Assembly: GCA_019614645.1 (NCBI GenBank)
Contig: JABWDB010000014.1
Coordinates: forward strand, 1,612,001-1,676,000
Source of the DNA: Stratiolaelaps scimitus
Lineage: Eukaryota > Arthropoda > Arachnida > Mesostigmata > Laelapidae
Length of the DNA stretch: 64,000 nucleotides
Direction: 5' to 3'
Part shown: positions 20,502-30,900 of the stretch, piece after piece
How the letters are laid out: every line of letters starts with the position of its first letter
How positions within the stretch are numbered: the first letter of the stretch is position 1
The notes under the pieces: generated by a model
Told to the model about the DNA's origin: nothing
Database searches by the model: none
What the model saw: the letters and a program-made list of their open reading frames with translations, nothing else
Position numbers and translations under genes: made by a program

Positions 20502-22320
20502 ACGATGACACATACCTACTTATACACAACATGGCTTATTAAATAAAGAAAGCTATTTATTAAATCGCCATATATACACTGCAGAGATACTAGATGATGC
20601 ACGATTACACTGTTGTTTAATTAGTCGAAAATGTTGATACTGCTATTTTGCAGTGGCTTCTATTCATGACCCGTGATCTGTGCTTGAGTTAGTTTCATCA
20701 GTATGAATCAATGACCAACTGGCAATATGTGAACCCATTACATACATTACAGGCATTGAATATACATTATTTTATATTTAATGACTCAGTAACGGGGAAC
20801 AGTTGAGGGTCAGCTCGAAAAAAACAAAAAAACAGACTCAGTAACGAGAGGCAGCTTGGCCACGTTTACCGACTGATCCAGTAGCTGACGTAGCCTCATA
20901 GAACTGAAATACTTTAACGGACAATTATATTATGATTATTATTGGCAATTATAATAATAATAATGATAATACAACGGCTGTGATTAACAGGAGCGCCGAG
21001 GACTCTTCGTGTGTCTGTATCGAGTGTGGTGTCATCATCCCCTCGCCGCAGTGTCGCTGTGCTTATTATCTCAGCATTATGCACACGCTTGTGAGCTGTT
21101 GCAAAGGTTCGCCGAAGTTGAGGTGACGGCGGATTTTCTCGTTGAGGTCGACAAGCTCATCCAGCTAATCGAGTCACCTATCTTCACATGTGAGTAATCA
21201 CGCACCCACTTTCCACCCACTTCACCGACCTCGTTGGATATTCCCCTAACCTCCTGAATTGGCCTCGGAATTGTACGCAAGCGCGAAGTGATACTATTTG
21301 ATTATTTAGAAAGTTTTCGCCGTTTTTTTTTCTTATTTGCATCTCCTCGACAGCGCGCCCGAAGTGCGCTGTCAAGCAGGAAGTTTGAGATAGGGCGTTT
21401 GTGTAGGCGCAAAGCACACCATGCGGGCTGTTTGGAACGGTCAAAATAGGTCTTCTCGATAGCTGGCTGAGTGAAATTTAACCTGGACTAATTGTGGCGA
21501 TGATTGGTATGTTACAGTCCTTCGACTGCAGCTGTTGGAGCCCGAGAAGAACCGCGAGCTGGTGAAGGCGCTATACGGCCTTTTAATGTTGCTGCCTCAG
21601 AGTGAAGCATTTCTATTGTTACGCACTCGTCTTATGTGTATTCCAACTCACCACCTGCCGCCGCTAGAAGGGCAGGGGGGACCGAGGAGACCGGACGGAG
21701 CCGTCACCAATGGACCAACAGGGTAATTAATTTCTACCCTTCTCTAATTCAACCAGTGTGTCCGCGCCGCGAATGCCTTTAATCGATTTTAGCATTCAAC
21801 GCTATCCTACAAAGTGACTGAAGCTTGTGTTACGACAGCTTGTGTTACAGCTTGCATATCATGTATAATAACCAATTGAACGGTGGGACAAACTCGGTAT
21901 AGGATGACTAGAAGACTAAGATCGGTTTGTCTAAAGCGGAGACCTGCGGCCACCATTCGATTTCAACCGCACCGGGTCGGGTGATTTTCAACAGAGTTCT
22001 CTTTGCGGTTGCACCTTTTCTCCACCTGCATCCAAGTGATCTCCACTCTTACTAATCGGAATTTCAAAGATTCTCATTTAAGGCATTCCCTCTTGTGTCG
22101 ATGACCGGTCCGGTCATGTGTTCATTGGCTTTTTGTTTTTAATATTTGCGTGACTTCCAGTGATGCTAAGGTCGCTTCGCTGGTGGACTTCGACGAGCTG
22201 CTCGGAATCTTCGAGGATATCCAGCGACGAAAACGCGAACGGGAGACCCGACGGCAACAACACAAACTCAGCCACAAGAATCTTATTCTGCAGCAGCAAC
22301 AGCAGCCCGGTGATGACTAA
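14059..22320 (+). CDS. VAC14: VAC14, PIKfyve/FIG4 complex scaffold (complete, 11 coding exons)
   Basis: Exons: 14059-14156, 15998-16222, 16388-16652, 17046-17209, 17495-17679, 18448-18704, 19347-19495, 20121-20328, 20991-21189, 21518-21722 and 22161-22320. All ten introns are GT-AG and every phase joins, giving 704 aa. The protein is a HEAT-repeat scaffold that holds the PIKfyve kinase and the FIG4 phosphatase on endolysosomes to control PI(3,5)P2. Landmarks: [19 protein letters not shown] in exon 1, NSRKGGLLG in exon 2, [12 protein letters not shown] in exon 3, [11 protein letters not shown] in exon 5, [12 protein letters not shown] in exon 8 and [16 protein letters not shown] in exon 10. 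Exons 8-10 (about residues 448-651) form the conserved C-terminal FIG4-binding region. The C-terminus is Gln-rich and ends GDD. It is shorter than the roughly 780-residue human protein, mainly in the variable linker between the HEAT blocks. The start is the first ATG and matches the family N-terminus. Confidence 0.95.
16727..16905 (+). mobile_element. SINE family A, full-length, in VAC14 intron 3
   Basis: Head: TGGCGTGGTGGG (A-box-like) and GGTTCGATTCC (B-box match). Body: TTGTCCGTCTTATGG, AATGCCGAAAGCAGC, TGTGGACGTTTAG and GTCAGCCTGGAAAG. It is flanked by 13-base direct repeats, TAGAATACTAACA at 16714-16726 and TAGAATACGAACA at 16906-16918, with one mismatch, as expected for retroposition. 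Confidence 0.8.
16984..17021. repeat. (TA)n microsatellite in VAC14 intron 3
   Basis: A TA run ending about 25 bases before the exon 4 acceptor. Confidence 0.9.
17694..17755. repeat. (TA)n tract beside the VAC14 exon 5 donor
   Basis: A self-complementary TA array with short interruptions begins about 14 bases after the GTACGA donor at 17680. Confidence 0.9.
19546..19585 (+). mobile_element. SINE family B tail in VAC14 intron 7
   Basis: Contains CAGCTGAGGGTCAGCTCG followed by an A-rich end, identical to the 3' end of the full copy at 31399. A second tail of this kind lies near 20795-20832 in intron 8. Confidence 0.55.
20372..20499. repeat. Two long (TA)n tracts in VAC14 intron 8
   Basis: TA runs at about 20372-20402 and 20445-20499 are separated by 42 unique bases, starting about 45 bases after exon 8. 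They could fold as hairpins or vary in length between individuals. Confidence 0.9.
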
Positions 22321-22872
22321 GGTCACACAGAACAAGGCGGATAATAGCGATAATCGAATGCCGTGTTAGTAGTTTATGTGATGTTTGTATTCGTCAAACT
22401 GACACTTCGTACCAAAGCTAGTGGCCAGTTGAAAACGAACGGTGGCCAACGAGTCGTCATTTGCACACAGCAAACGTCTGCACTGAGGGAGATTCGTGTT
22501 AACCTCGCTCGGTTGAGCAGAATTTCGTTTCGGCCTCGCGCCGAACGAAGCCGAAAATGAATATACCCGCTTTGATCGTAGACAGTGCCCCTGCAAGACA
22601 GGAATTAGGTAAACTCAACTTGAAGGGCAAGTCCGCGACCACGCTCATATTTCTTGGATGTGTGGCTCGGACAGCCAAAGACCCCGAACTGAAATGATCT
22701 ACAACACTCACACAAACACTCACACACACCTGCACATTCAGAAGTTCACAAAATACATCCAATGTACTACACAATACAAATGGTTGTTATGGCGAAGTAA
22801 ATTATTTTACTATAACATTTGGCAAGTCTAGACAGTAATGATTTGCTGCGCTATGTATCAAATTCAAGTGCA

Positions 22873-22878
22873 AATAAA
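22873..22878 (+). promoter_or_regulatory. Possible polyadenylation signal of VAC14
   Basis: An AATAAA hexamer 553 bases past the stop codon, before a GT-rich stretch. Plausible, but not proven by transcript data. Confidence 0.35.
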
Positions 22879-23214
22879 GAGCGTTGACTTTTCAAGCGTT
22901 GGCAACCAACGAGTTGCCTTTATGGAAACGTTGGCAATGTCTTTTTAATTTTTTCCAATCACTTCTTCTGCTACAAGTACTTGGATTTTGTGCGTTGGCG
23001 GATAAGAGTCAGTGCAGAATATGAGTGTTCCGCGTTTCTGCGCCCAACGTGAACACGACCACAATAAATCAAAGGATTTTAGGCTGGATCCGACAAGCGA
23101 CCCCGAGAAGATCTGATGGGTCATCTAAGGTTTTGTTATCACAGACAGGCGGGAGTGGGTGCGTGCTATATACGTCCAATTCATTCGTAGAATTGCACGA
23201 GTATTTCGGTGCAA

Positions 23215-23275
23215 CACCATGTGACACAGTGCACATTGCAGTTCCTTTAGTAAAGCTATACGTTTACCTTTACTG
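23215..23275 (+). mobile_element. Repeat family C tail
   Basis: Reads TTGCAGTTCCTTTAGTAAAG then GTTTACCTTTACTG, resembling segments near 36312 and 56995. Probably the 3' end of another short retroelement. Confidence 0.35.
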
Positions 23276-23645
23276 TAATTATTTTCTTTCCATTAAAGAC
23301 CAGTCAGATTGTTGTTGGTTTTCAACATTTTATTTTTAGTAGCTTGGGGATTTGTCATTGTTTCCAAGTATTTTCATGGCTGAGAGAGCTCTTCTCACCA
23401 CGATAGACAGAAGTTCAACGATTTTCCATTAAATAGACACCGAACCTATTGCTGAATTGAATCCAACAATGGGGGTACACAGGTTGATCACAGATTAGAT
23501 CGCTACCTCATCATTCTAGGCAGTGTTTCTTCGATGCTTCGAACTCATTCTGCTAATTGAAGCATGCACAACACATTTGGCTGAATGTAATTGACTGAAT
23601 GTAATTTTGATTTTATGGCTGTTGTTGTAGCTGTTAGTATCTTTC

Positions 23646-23861
23646 ATGGAGAAGGATAAATCGTTGTCGCCTTCAGGATTGGAAAGAGCAGTCAACAGCA
23701 GTCCAGAGCAGTGTGGAACTCTATGTTCAAGAGATGCGGACTATCCACTTAACTTCAACGTAACCCGTTCCCTTAAGACCCTCAGCCTCTGCCGGCCCGG
23801 ATCTTCATGTGATGATTCTACGGACCAACTGTTGAACCGTTATTGGTCACGGGAGTTGTGA
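23646..23861 (+). CDS. Hypothetical small ORF, 71 aa
   Basis: An ATG start gives MEKDKSLSPSGLERAVNSSP... and ends ...LNRYWSREL with TGA. The product has four Cys and no signal peptide or membrane segment. No family is recognised and no splice sites are needed. It could be a small gene, part of an old element, or chance. Confidence 0.2.
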   Translation: MEKDKSLSPSGLERAVNSSPEQCGTLCSRDADYPLNFNVTRSLKTLSLCRPGSSCDDSTDQLLNRYWSREL

Positions 23862-24331
23862 CCGGACACGTTTGCTCACAACTTGTTAATTTCACAGCCG
23901 CACCGAAATATTTTCAACAACTTCGCAAAGATCAGAAATCGTATCCATAGTTTTTAATATACAGATACCGGCCCGGTGGGAGTGCCATTAAGTAGTATTG
24001 TATTAGCAGCGAAAATGGGCACTGTTCGTAACTCGGTTAATCTTAGTTTTTCTCACTTGTTGAGACGTTTCCATTTTGAATTTACAATTTAAGGTGTCTC
24101 CTGGGTGCTGACATGCCTCGAAATGTCGAGCCGCGGTCGAATGACTAATGACAACATAGAATTTGAAGTTTTGTGAAAACAACAATTAATATTCACGACT
24201 AGCGTACGACATTGAACTACCCTACCGACGCCGTTGAGAATGAGTTTCGTTGCTGTTTAATTTCGTCAAATCGCATACTCCACCGATATCTTGTCGACAC
24301 GCAAGGCAATTATGTGTTTTGTTATGTTCGA

Positions 24332-25924
24332 TTATCCAGAAAGGTCTTCTGCGTGAAAGACGTTTGTTTTTGCATCGGCTAAATCGCGGATGATATTGTT
24401 GGGCACGACTATTTTTTTATTTCGTTCCATACCGTAAAGTACCTCGAGAATATTTCCATCGTTCTTGGCCTTCACCAACAGCTTCAAACCGTCACCTAAT
24501 TCAAAGGTGACGCTATTAAAGGAGCAGGCGTGCACTGACGGATACTTGACAAGGCTTGGCTCACGCTCCGCACGACGCGATGCGCTTCGTCCACCATTTG
24601 AGGGTTCCTCCAGCGAAAAGACGTGACATTCGCCATTGGCCAATGCCTGGATCACATCGTCACGAACAGTTATTTCATTCTGTCTTTCCATCTCGTGGAG
24701 CACGTCTAATATATTCTGATCACGACTAGCTTCCACCACAAGCTTGATATCATCCCCTAAGACGAAGGTAACGCTTTTAAATTGGCAAGCATGCTCTGAG
24801 GGATATTTCGGAACGGACGGTCCGGGCTCCCCACCGCTTTGTCCTAGTTGAAAATTCCCCTGCTCGTTCCGGGTGCTGCCCGCTGGCCGCACCACCATAC
24901 CCGAGCTGTGGGCTCGGAGCGGATGATCTTGCGGAATACGTAGGTCTTCAATGTAGAAAATGCATCTATTCCCATCGGCCAATTCCTTGATGATGTTCTC
25001 TGGCACGACCATCTCATTATTGCGCTCCTTCTCGTAGAGCACATCCAGGACACTCTGACCAGGCTTGGCTTTCACCACGAGCCTGAACTGTTCAGTGAAT
25101 TGAAAGGTGACGCTGTCAAAAGGACACAAATTCATTGACGAATATTTCATGAGACACGACGCTTCGTTGTCCATACGACGAAGTGTGCCATCCTGAAAAT
25201 ACAAGAGGTGCTTGAGCTGTTCGGTGAAATGGTCGGCTTCCAGATGAAGCTGTGCGGCGTCATCTAAAATTCGACGGTAGAGGGGGACATTACTAACTGT
25301 CTGTTCCGGTACCATCGGACAGCCAAAAGTGACTTGCAATGCTTCGCAGATGACATTCGTACGTGTCAGGTAGGGGACAACGTAGAGACACGGTATAATA
25401 TCGATCGAGTAGACAGTGCACATTTGCACGAGCGATGAAGCTTGTGATCGATCACAGCGATCGATGCTGAATACGGCGAAGCCCGGGGGTCGGATGTACA
25501 TTACATTTGCTTCGAATGTTGAGGCGCCGTCTCCGTCATGTACACGGTTCAGTTCGGTTGTGAGTGTCTGAACGATACGCGCCATTCGAGTCGAATCGTC
25601 CAAGCACGCCCTCAGTGTTTCGGGATACGGCAGCTTAAAGCATGCTGTTGCCTCGAATGCGCGTTTTCGAAGGGCAAATCTGCTAAAGAGGTAGCGGGCA
25701 ACAGGAGCGAGTTCGTCGAGTTGTTGACAGGCGTCGAGAACAATCTCGGGATTTTGATGACACCACTGGGCGGCGGTGTCTTCGAAAGTCGGCCCTGTCC
25801 ATTCACATTGCTTACGCTCGATGCTGTAGCGTTCTAAATATTCACGCAGTTCGTGCATATTCAAGTCGTGCGTGCTCAATTCCAACAGAGGAGCATACAT
25901 TGGAACGTCCGTTTCCACCTCCAT
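24332..25924 (-). CDS. Unrecognised intronless protein with three tandem ~70-residue modules (530 aa)
   Basis: The longest uninterrupted frame in the window. The chosen start is the ATG at 25922-25924, which has A at -3 and G at +4; the stop is TAA at 24332. The frame stays open upstream to about 26122 without another ATG, so a spliced 5' exon is possible. Residues about 1-250 are acidic to mixed, with MEVETDVPMYAPLLEL at the start and VMYIRPPGFAVFSIDRC near 141-158. Three modules follow at about 260-328, 373-440 and 460-529. Each has the pattern KYxSxxxCxFxSVTF, two short strands ending (L/I)xVVxA, a helix-like xILDVLYExER, a (V/T)xxxxIIxxLA segment, then an aromatic and an acidic end. Spacers are Gly/Ser/Arg-rich. 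There is no signal peptide, membrane segment or catalytic motif I can name. Frame conservation over three diverged repeats argues that it is a selected gene. It lacks introns, unlike its neighbours, so retroposition or domestication is possible. Confidence 0.75.
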   Translation of the reverse strand: MEVETDVPMYAPLLELSTHDLNMHELREYLERYSIERKQCEWTGPTFEDTAAQWCHQNPEIVLDACQQLDELAPVARYLFSRFALRKRAFEATACFKLPYPETLRACLDDSTRMARIVQTLTTELNRVHDGDGASTFEANVMYIRPPGFAVFSIDRCDRSQASSLVQMCTVYSIDIIPCLYVVPYLTRTNVICEALQVTFGCPMVPEQTVSNVPLYRRILDDAAQLHLEADHFTEQLKHLLYFQDGTLRRMDNEASCLMKYSSMNLCPFDSVTFQFTEQFRLVVKAKPGQSVLDVLYEKERNNEMVVPENIIKELADGNRCIFYIEDLRIPQDHPLRAHSSGMVVRPAGSTRNEQGNFQLGQSGGEPGPSVPKYPSEHACQFKSVTFVLGDDIKLVVEASRDQNILDVLHEMERQNEITVRDDVIQALANGECHVFSLEEPSNGGRSASRRAEREPSLVKYPSVHACSFNSVTFELGDGLKLLVKAKNDGNILEVLYGMERNKKIVVPNNIIRDLADAKTNVFHAEDLSG

Positions 25925-27404
25925 TATCCGGGGTTCGCTCGCGATGTCGTTGTCCGACGTCGAATCCAAATTGTCCCCTCTCGAGGGGCTTGCCGCTGGG
26001 TCGTTTCTAGCGAAGTCCTTCTTAGGTGTCGTTAACGACGACACGAAAAAAACGAGAAAGCCACGGGTTGCACTACTCAGGAGAGACAGGAAGGCAGATA
26101 TCTCATTGGAGAAGGACAACTGTCATGCAACACGACGTACCAATTACTGTGTTTCTGGATACTCACGTCCGACGGACTCGCTCACAGATAACATCGAGAT
26201 GTTCGTAGACAGCTGTTTCGTCTGTATCCATTTTTTTTTCACTTCGTCGTCCTTTTGTGATGCAGCACAGCTAGAACAGACCCAATTGAGTTAGCAAACT
26301 CTTCGAGGGCCACTCGAGTCAAACAGTGGCGCGTGCACACATCAAAGCATAAACGATTTTGTTTCTAACTTATTAGTAACTCGATATCCACAATATGAGT
26401 ATGGTCGGGTAAGCGTCACCGGCAGCTTCTAGGTAAGAAGCTAACACAATATAGCATGAACGAGATTTCACGCACGCCTCTCGCCGGACGAAAACATGAC
26501 ACCGTATTGTAACTAAATCCATGAGAAGGCAGCAAAACAACGGTGCTCTTACCTCTAAAGTGTTGGAATAAATGCCGCTTGAGCGAAAATTGTTACTAAT
26601 TATTGTTAAAATTATTATTAAATATTGTTGAAAAATAGATGAGATTGGAAGTGGACACGACGAGTGAATCAGTCGTGGCACCAGGCTGGGCTTGCATGTC
26701 ATGAGTTCGTTTATGGCGTCTATCCGCCAAATTCTAACGGATATTGCTTCTTCCGATTATTATCCGTATTATTATTATTATTGCTCTCATTATCCATTAT
26801 CGCCAGCCTCTCAAGCTCCCTCCATCCATAGGGTGTCTACATTACGGCGCGATCGAGTATCATATGTCGTTTATTATTGTTTCTGCCGGAATTTTATTTG
26901 GTTTGTGTTTGCCAGAGTGGTTCTGTTCCGTCATGGTATATCCGTGTCATCTCAACATTCTTAATTACCTTTCAGCATAATAGCTATGTTCTAAAGGCAT
27001 TCGCTCTCTGATCTTCATCTGCCCGATTTTGTGCCTAAGTTTCACAACGAGAGTCTCTTTCAAATAGCGTTGATAACGCGTCTAAAACTATTTGGCAAAC
27101 ACGTGATGTATAGGGATCCACATTCATGGTATAGCCATGTTCGGAAATATTTCTATCTCTAATTTCAAGGCGGAAATACAGCTGGCAGGGATTCTGTGAG
27201 TTCGGGGTACAAATGTTTTCACTGTTGTTATTTTTTGTACATTTGAACTTGTTATTGTTTACATAAAAGCTTGGTTGAAATATTAAAAAAAATGCATTCT
27301 ATTAGCTGTGACGGGCTTCAGATCTTAACCTTTAGGTAGTACTACGATGATTAGGATCACCGTTATTCCTTTATGTTTAGCTTTGTCGTACCTAGCAAGA
27401 ATCT

Positions 27405-27540
27405 ACCAGATAATAAATAAATAAATCCAAAGGTCCTCCACGTGTGGCAGGATTTGCATCCAAGCTATTTGTGCCTTCTGTCTAGCAATCCACGATAGTC
27501 ACGACTAGACCACCTACGGGACAAGCGACAGCTGAAACAT
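27405..27540 (-). mobile_element. SINE family B, minus-strand copy
   Basis: On the minus strand: GGTGGTCTAGTCGTGAC (A-box-like), GGATGCAAATCC (B-box-like), then TTATCTGGTAGATTC and TTGCTAGGTACGA. The order matches the copy at 31399. The 3' tail is missing. Confidence 0.55.
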
Positions 27541-28142
27541 CACTCCGCATGATACTAGTATATATCTGGACAAGAAAATATCAATAAACGTAACTTACAA
27601 TAAATGCACCCGACATCATATACTGGTCTTCTAGAACATGGATACTGTGGTTTAGATCGCAATGTGTCAGCTGTTACGTCAAAATACTTTGGGCTCGCTA
27701 CGTGTATGCATATTTAGGATGCATATTTCTAAGGGTGTATTCAGATTCCCTGTGTACCTCAATAACAAATATTCAGCTATCATTCAAAGGAGAAACCAAT
27801 TAAAGCATTGATAATTTCGTATCCATTTTTTACCAATAGTTAGTTGTTGCACGTTACGTTGTGATAAAAAGTGCATTAATGATTTCGAACAATTTCTTCT
27901 CGATTACTGCTTTATCAGATGTAATAAACAGATCAGTTTAATGGTGTGCAGATATGCATTAAATGTGCTTATTTTCTTTCAAATAACTCTATGGTTGTAT
28001 CGTGTTTCAGCCAGTTCGTGTATATAGTTCTCTGTGTATTGCTCGTCTAACATCTTGAGCGGACTTCCAAGCATATTCATGTTAAGAAGTCCACTCAATA
28101 TGCTATGCATGATGTGTTCCGAACTACCTACTTAGCTACGAT

Positions 28143-28215
28143 GATGCCAGACGCGGAGTATCTTTGGATTTTCGTTATCTGGTAGATCCTTGCTAGGTGC
28201 GATAAGCGAGCAGTT
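28143..28215 (+). mobile_element. SINE family B, middle fragment
   Basis: Contains AGACGCGGAGTATCTTTGGA, then TTATCTGGTAGATCC and TTGCTAGGTGCGA, matching the middle of the copies at 31399 and 27405. Confidence 0.5.
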
Positions 28216-28929
28216 GGTAACTCACTAAGAGCTGCTGTGCTGGGAGGAAGAGAGGGAAAGGGAGAGAAGAGTAATGACTAACGATCGCCGGCAAAGATAA
28301 TTCTCCTTGATTGTTGGCGCATTCAAAGAGAAGAAAAACCAATAACAGTTAAATTAGCGCAGTATGGAAATAGACACTACAACATATATACGCGACTATA
28401 CACGTTTTGCCAAAAGTAATGGGAGAGTTGTGTATCTTTGGCTATCTAGCTCAATACCGTCGGCTTTACCGTCGACAACAACTCAGTAGGGAATTCTCTT
28501 GCGTGACGTATCGATGTGTTCAAACTCTTTCCTGACGCCAGGCCTGAATCTAGGTTTAGTGAGATCCATGTATGGGTGAACTTGGTGGACAGCGCAAAGG
28601 TGTGATGATGTTGCTCGGCTCTGCTTGACATTGCGGTGGTCACGAAATGCAGAGAGTTGGAAAAAAGCTGGGCGCGTATAACACAAGTCGACACGGGGCT
28701 TTGCGGGCGATGAAATCTTGGCAAGCATTGGTAGAGGTTGGAGTCATCGTTGTAAAAAGAGAGTTTGCAAAAAGGGCTGCTGATGGTGAACTCCGCACAT
28801 TCCCAACAGAAATGCTACTGTAGTTCGGCAAAATCCCGCTTAAGGAAACGTTCGTCGCCTTCAGGGCCCGAAAGGTAGTGACGTATTAGGACTCTCCAGC
28901 TCGCATAGTTTGGATTAGAATCATAATGC

Positions 28930-30900
28930 TGCTTTTTGTCAAGATGAGGTAGCATGTACGAAATGCGGAAAAGCGGGTCATTTGATAGACAAATGTACAG
29001 ACTCTCCGAGATACGTAAACTGTGTGGTACCCCATGCTTCATCGTCTGAAAGCTGCCCGCCTCGAGATGGTGAGAATGAATAACGAACGACCCGGATGGA
29101 GGGCAGACTGATACAGCAACTGAAGGCCAACCACCCAAAGGCGCCGTCCACCTCCCCACAATCTGAGATGTCAACGACTTCGGATGTTTCCTAGGCATCT
29201 CCTGAACCGTCATACACAGTACCGGTAAGGGCACACAGGCGGTCATGGATATATGCCAGCAGGAATCAAGGTGAACTTGCCGGGAGCGACCAGGATGACG
29301 CAGGCAGTGAACGCACTAATGAAAAAGAGCAGGACCTCGGAACACGAAGACGCGGTCTGAATAAAAGAACCTTGGTGCGTCGTGTAAAAGCAATGAGTCC
29401 TCGAGTTGCCTGGTTTCATTCACATGCTGGAACATTAATGTCTGCTATTATCTCGATAATTGCTGGGTAGATATTCCCTTCAATTCCTCATTACGGAGCG
29501 CTTCAGACTATCCGATCCAATGTACAGCAATGTAAAGAGCTGACAATTTTGGCAAGCTGAATCATACAGTGTCCCTTATAATATGGTGTGAGATGCAAAC
29601 ACAAATCTTTTAGCAAGACCAAGGTCTAAGAAGGCTATGATGTATTGTTCGTTTCGTCCAGGGATTTTCAACTTGCCATAGACCAGATTACCCATCTAGC
29701 CTCCGGTACGTGCATCGACCACACTGCGCTGCAAGATTGTGAAGGGCTCCTAATTCTCTCCCCTGCTGTATGGTGGTCTCTCCCCTGATCTCGGATCATT
29801 ACGCGGTTGTTATCAGTTTAACAGGAGGGTCTCCCGCTAGTCAAAGGAATACCGCTCCCGGAACGGCGACCGATGTCAAACGGTCCAATAGAAATAGCAT
29901 CGCGCAGTTCGTGGAGAACGTCAGAACACGGAGCTGATTGAGTGGCCAGGAAGCCGGAAGTGGTTGATGAAGCGTATGAAGCATTTAAGATTGTACTATT
30001 AAGTGAATGTGAATAATGTCTTACCGTTGTCGCAACAAATACGACAGGACTGAGGATGTTCCTGTTCACCGCGAATCATAAAGTCTATAGGTTTCTGTAA
30101 ACAAGCCGCATTGACGTTAATTGAAAAAGAGCTCTCTTTGAGGCTAAATCAGTGTTTTAGAGCAGTCTTCACAGATGCCGGGCGTGACATTCAGGTGGCC
30201 AGATCAACGTTCTACAAGAATCGGTTCCGGCGTCTCAAAGAGGACCCGAAAAGGTTATGGAGTTTTGTAAACTCAACCTGTGGACATGATAGACAAAAGT
30301 TAGCACTTCCGCTACGTTAAGTCCTTGTTACTGAATCAAACAAACCAACCACTTTCCAGTAAGTCGCAAACGAGTTGAATCTGCATTTCGCGACGGTTCG
30401 TACTAAAACCGTGGTTGGTTTATCAAAGGAAATACAGTTTTGCAATGCTTGACTTCTATTTTATGTCCTCACCAGGTAGCATTTTATTTTACATAGGGAC
30501 CCCGCAACGGTCTATCCTTGGGCTATATATTTTTGTAATCCTAATCAACTTCATTCTCCTGAAGATGTCTGCAGGGAATTACTGCAAGGTGATTGCTGAC
30601 GCGGAAGATACATCTCCCTCTTTTCGCATCGATCCGCTAGCGGTTCAAAATGACATTCGCAAGGCGCTAGATTGAGTTGAAGAGATCGTTAAGATGTTTG
30701 CAAGATTTAGCCTCGCTATCAACGCCGGTGAGGCGAACCCTCTTTTGCCTGTCCCAAGGAAAAGTTGCAGTTGATGTCGTACATCCCTGTGAAGTTAGGA
30801 GTACCTCAGACGGGGTCGGTCAAATGTCTTCTAATCACCCTGCACGAAAACGCGACGTTAGCAAGACCACCTAGCAGCTTTCATATCCAAATGCTACGCT
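28930..30900 (+). mobile_element. Decayed LINE (non-LTR retrotransposon), ORF1 to reverse transcriptase
   Basis: Order of remnants on the plus strand: an ORF1 zinc knuckle, CTKCGKAGHLIDKC followed by a second Cys/His cluster, near 28955-29070. Next an endonuclease-like RDFQLAIDQITH with a later IDH near 29655-29730. Next a linker region SFVNSTCG near 30265. Last a reverse-transcriptase block GTPQRSILGLYIFVILINF near 30500-30560 and a degraded YADD-like site (VIADAED) near 30590. Many stops and frame changes separate them. The layout fits Jockey/I-type LINEs, but the clade is not certain. No 3' end was located. Confidence 0.6.

Larger units (their letters stand above)
22321..24331. other. VAC14 3' region and tail-to-tail intergenic interval
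   Basis: VAC14 on the plus strand and the 24.3 kb gene on the minus strand converge here. The first clear AATAAA downstream of VAC14 is near 22873. The rest is AT-rich, with a SINE-like tail near 23215-23275 and a 71-codon open frame at 23646. Nothing else was recognised. Confidence 0.5.
25925..28929. other. Intergenic, AT-rich, SINE-bearing
   Basis: Upstream side of the three-module gene. The frame of that gene remains open to about 26122. A possible splice acceptor (TGACAG) precedes TTGTCC there. From 26.3 to 28.9 kb I see ATT runs, SINE family B copies near 27405 and 28143, and no credible gene. Confidence 0.5.

Noticed and set aside
24332..26119. 595-residue version of the three-module protein
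   Set aside because: The first codon is TTG, not ATG; the first ATG with good context is at 25922-25924.
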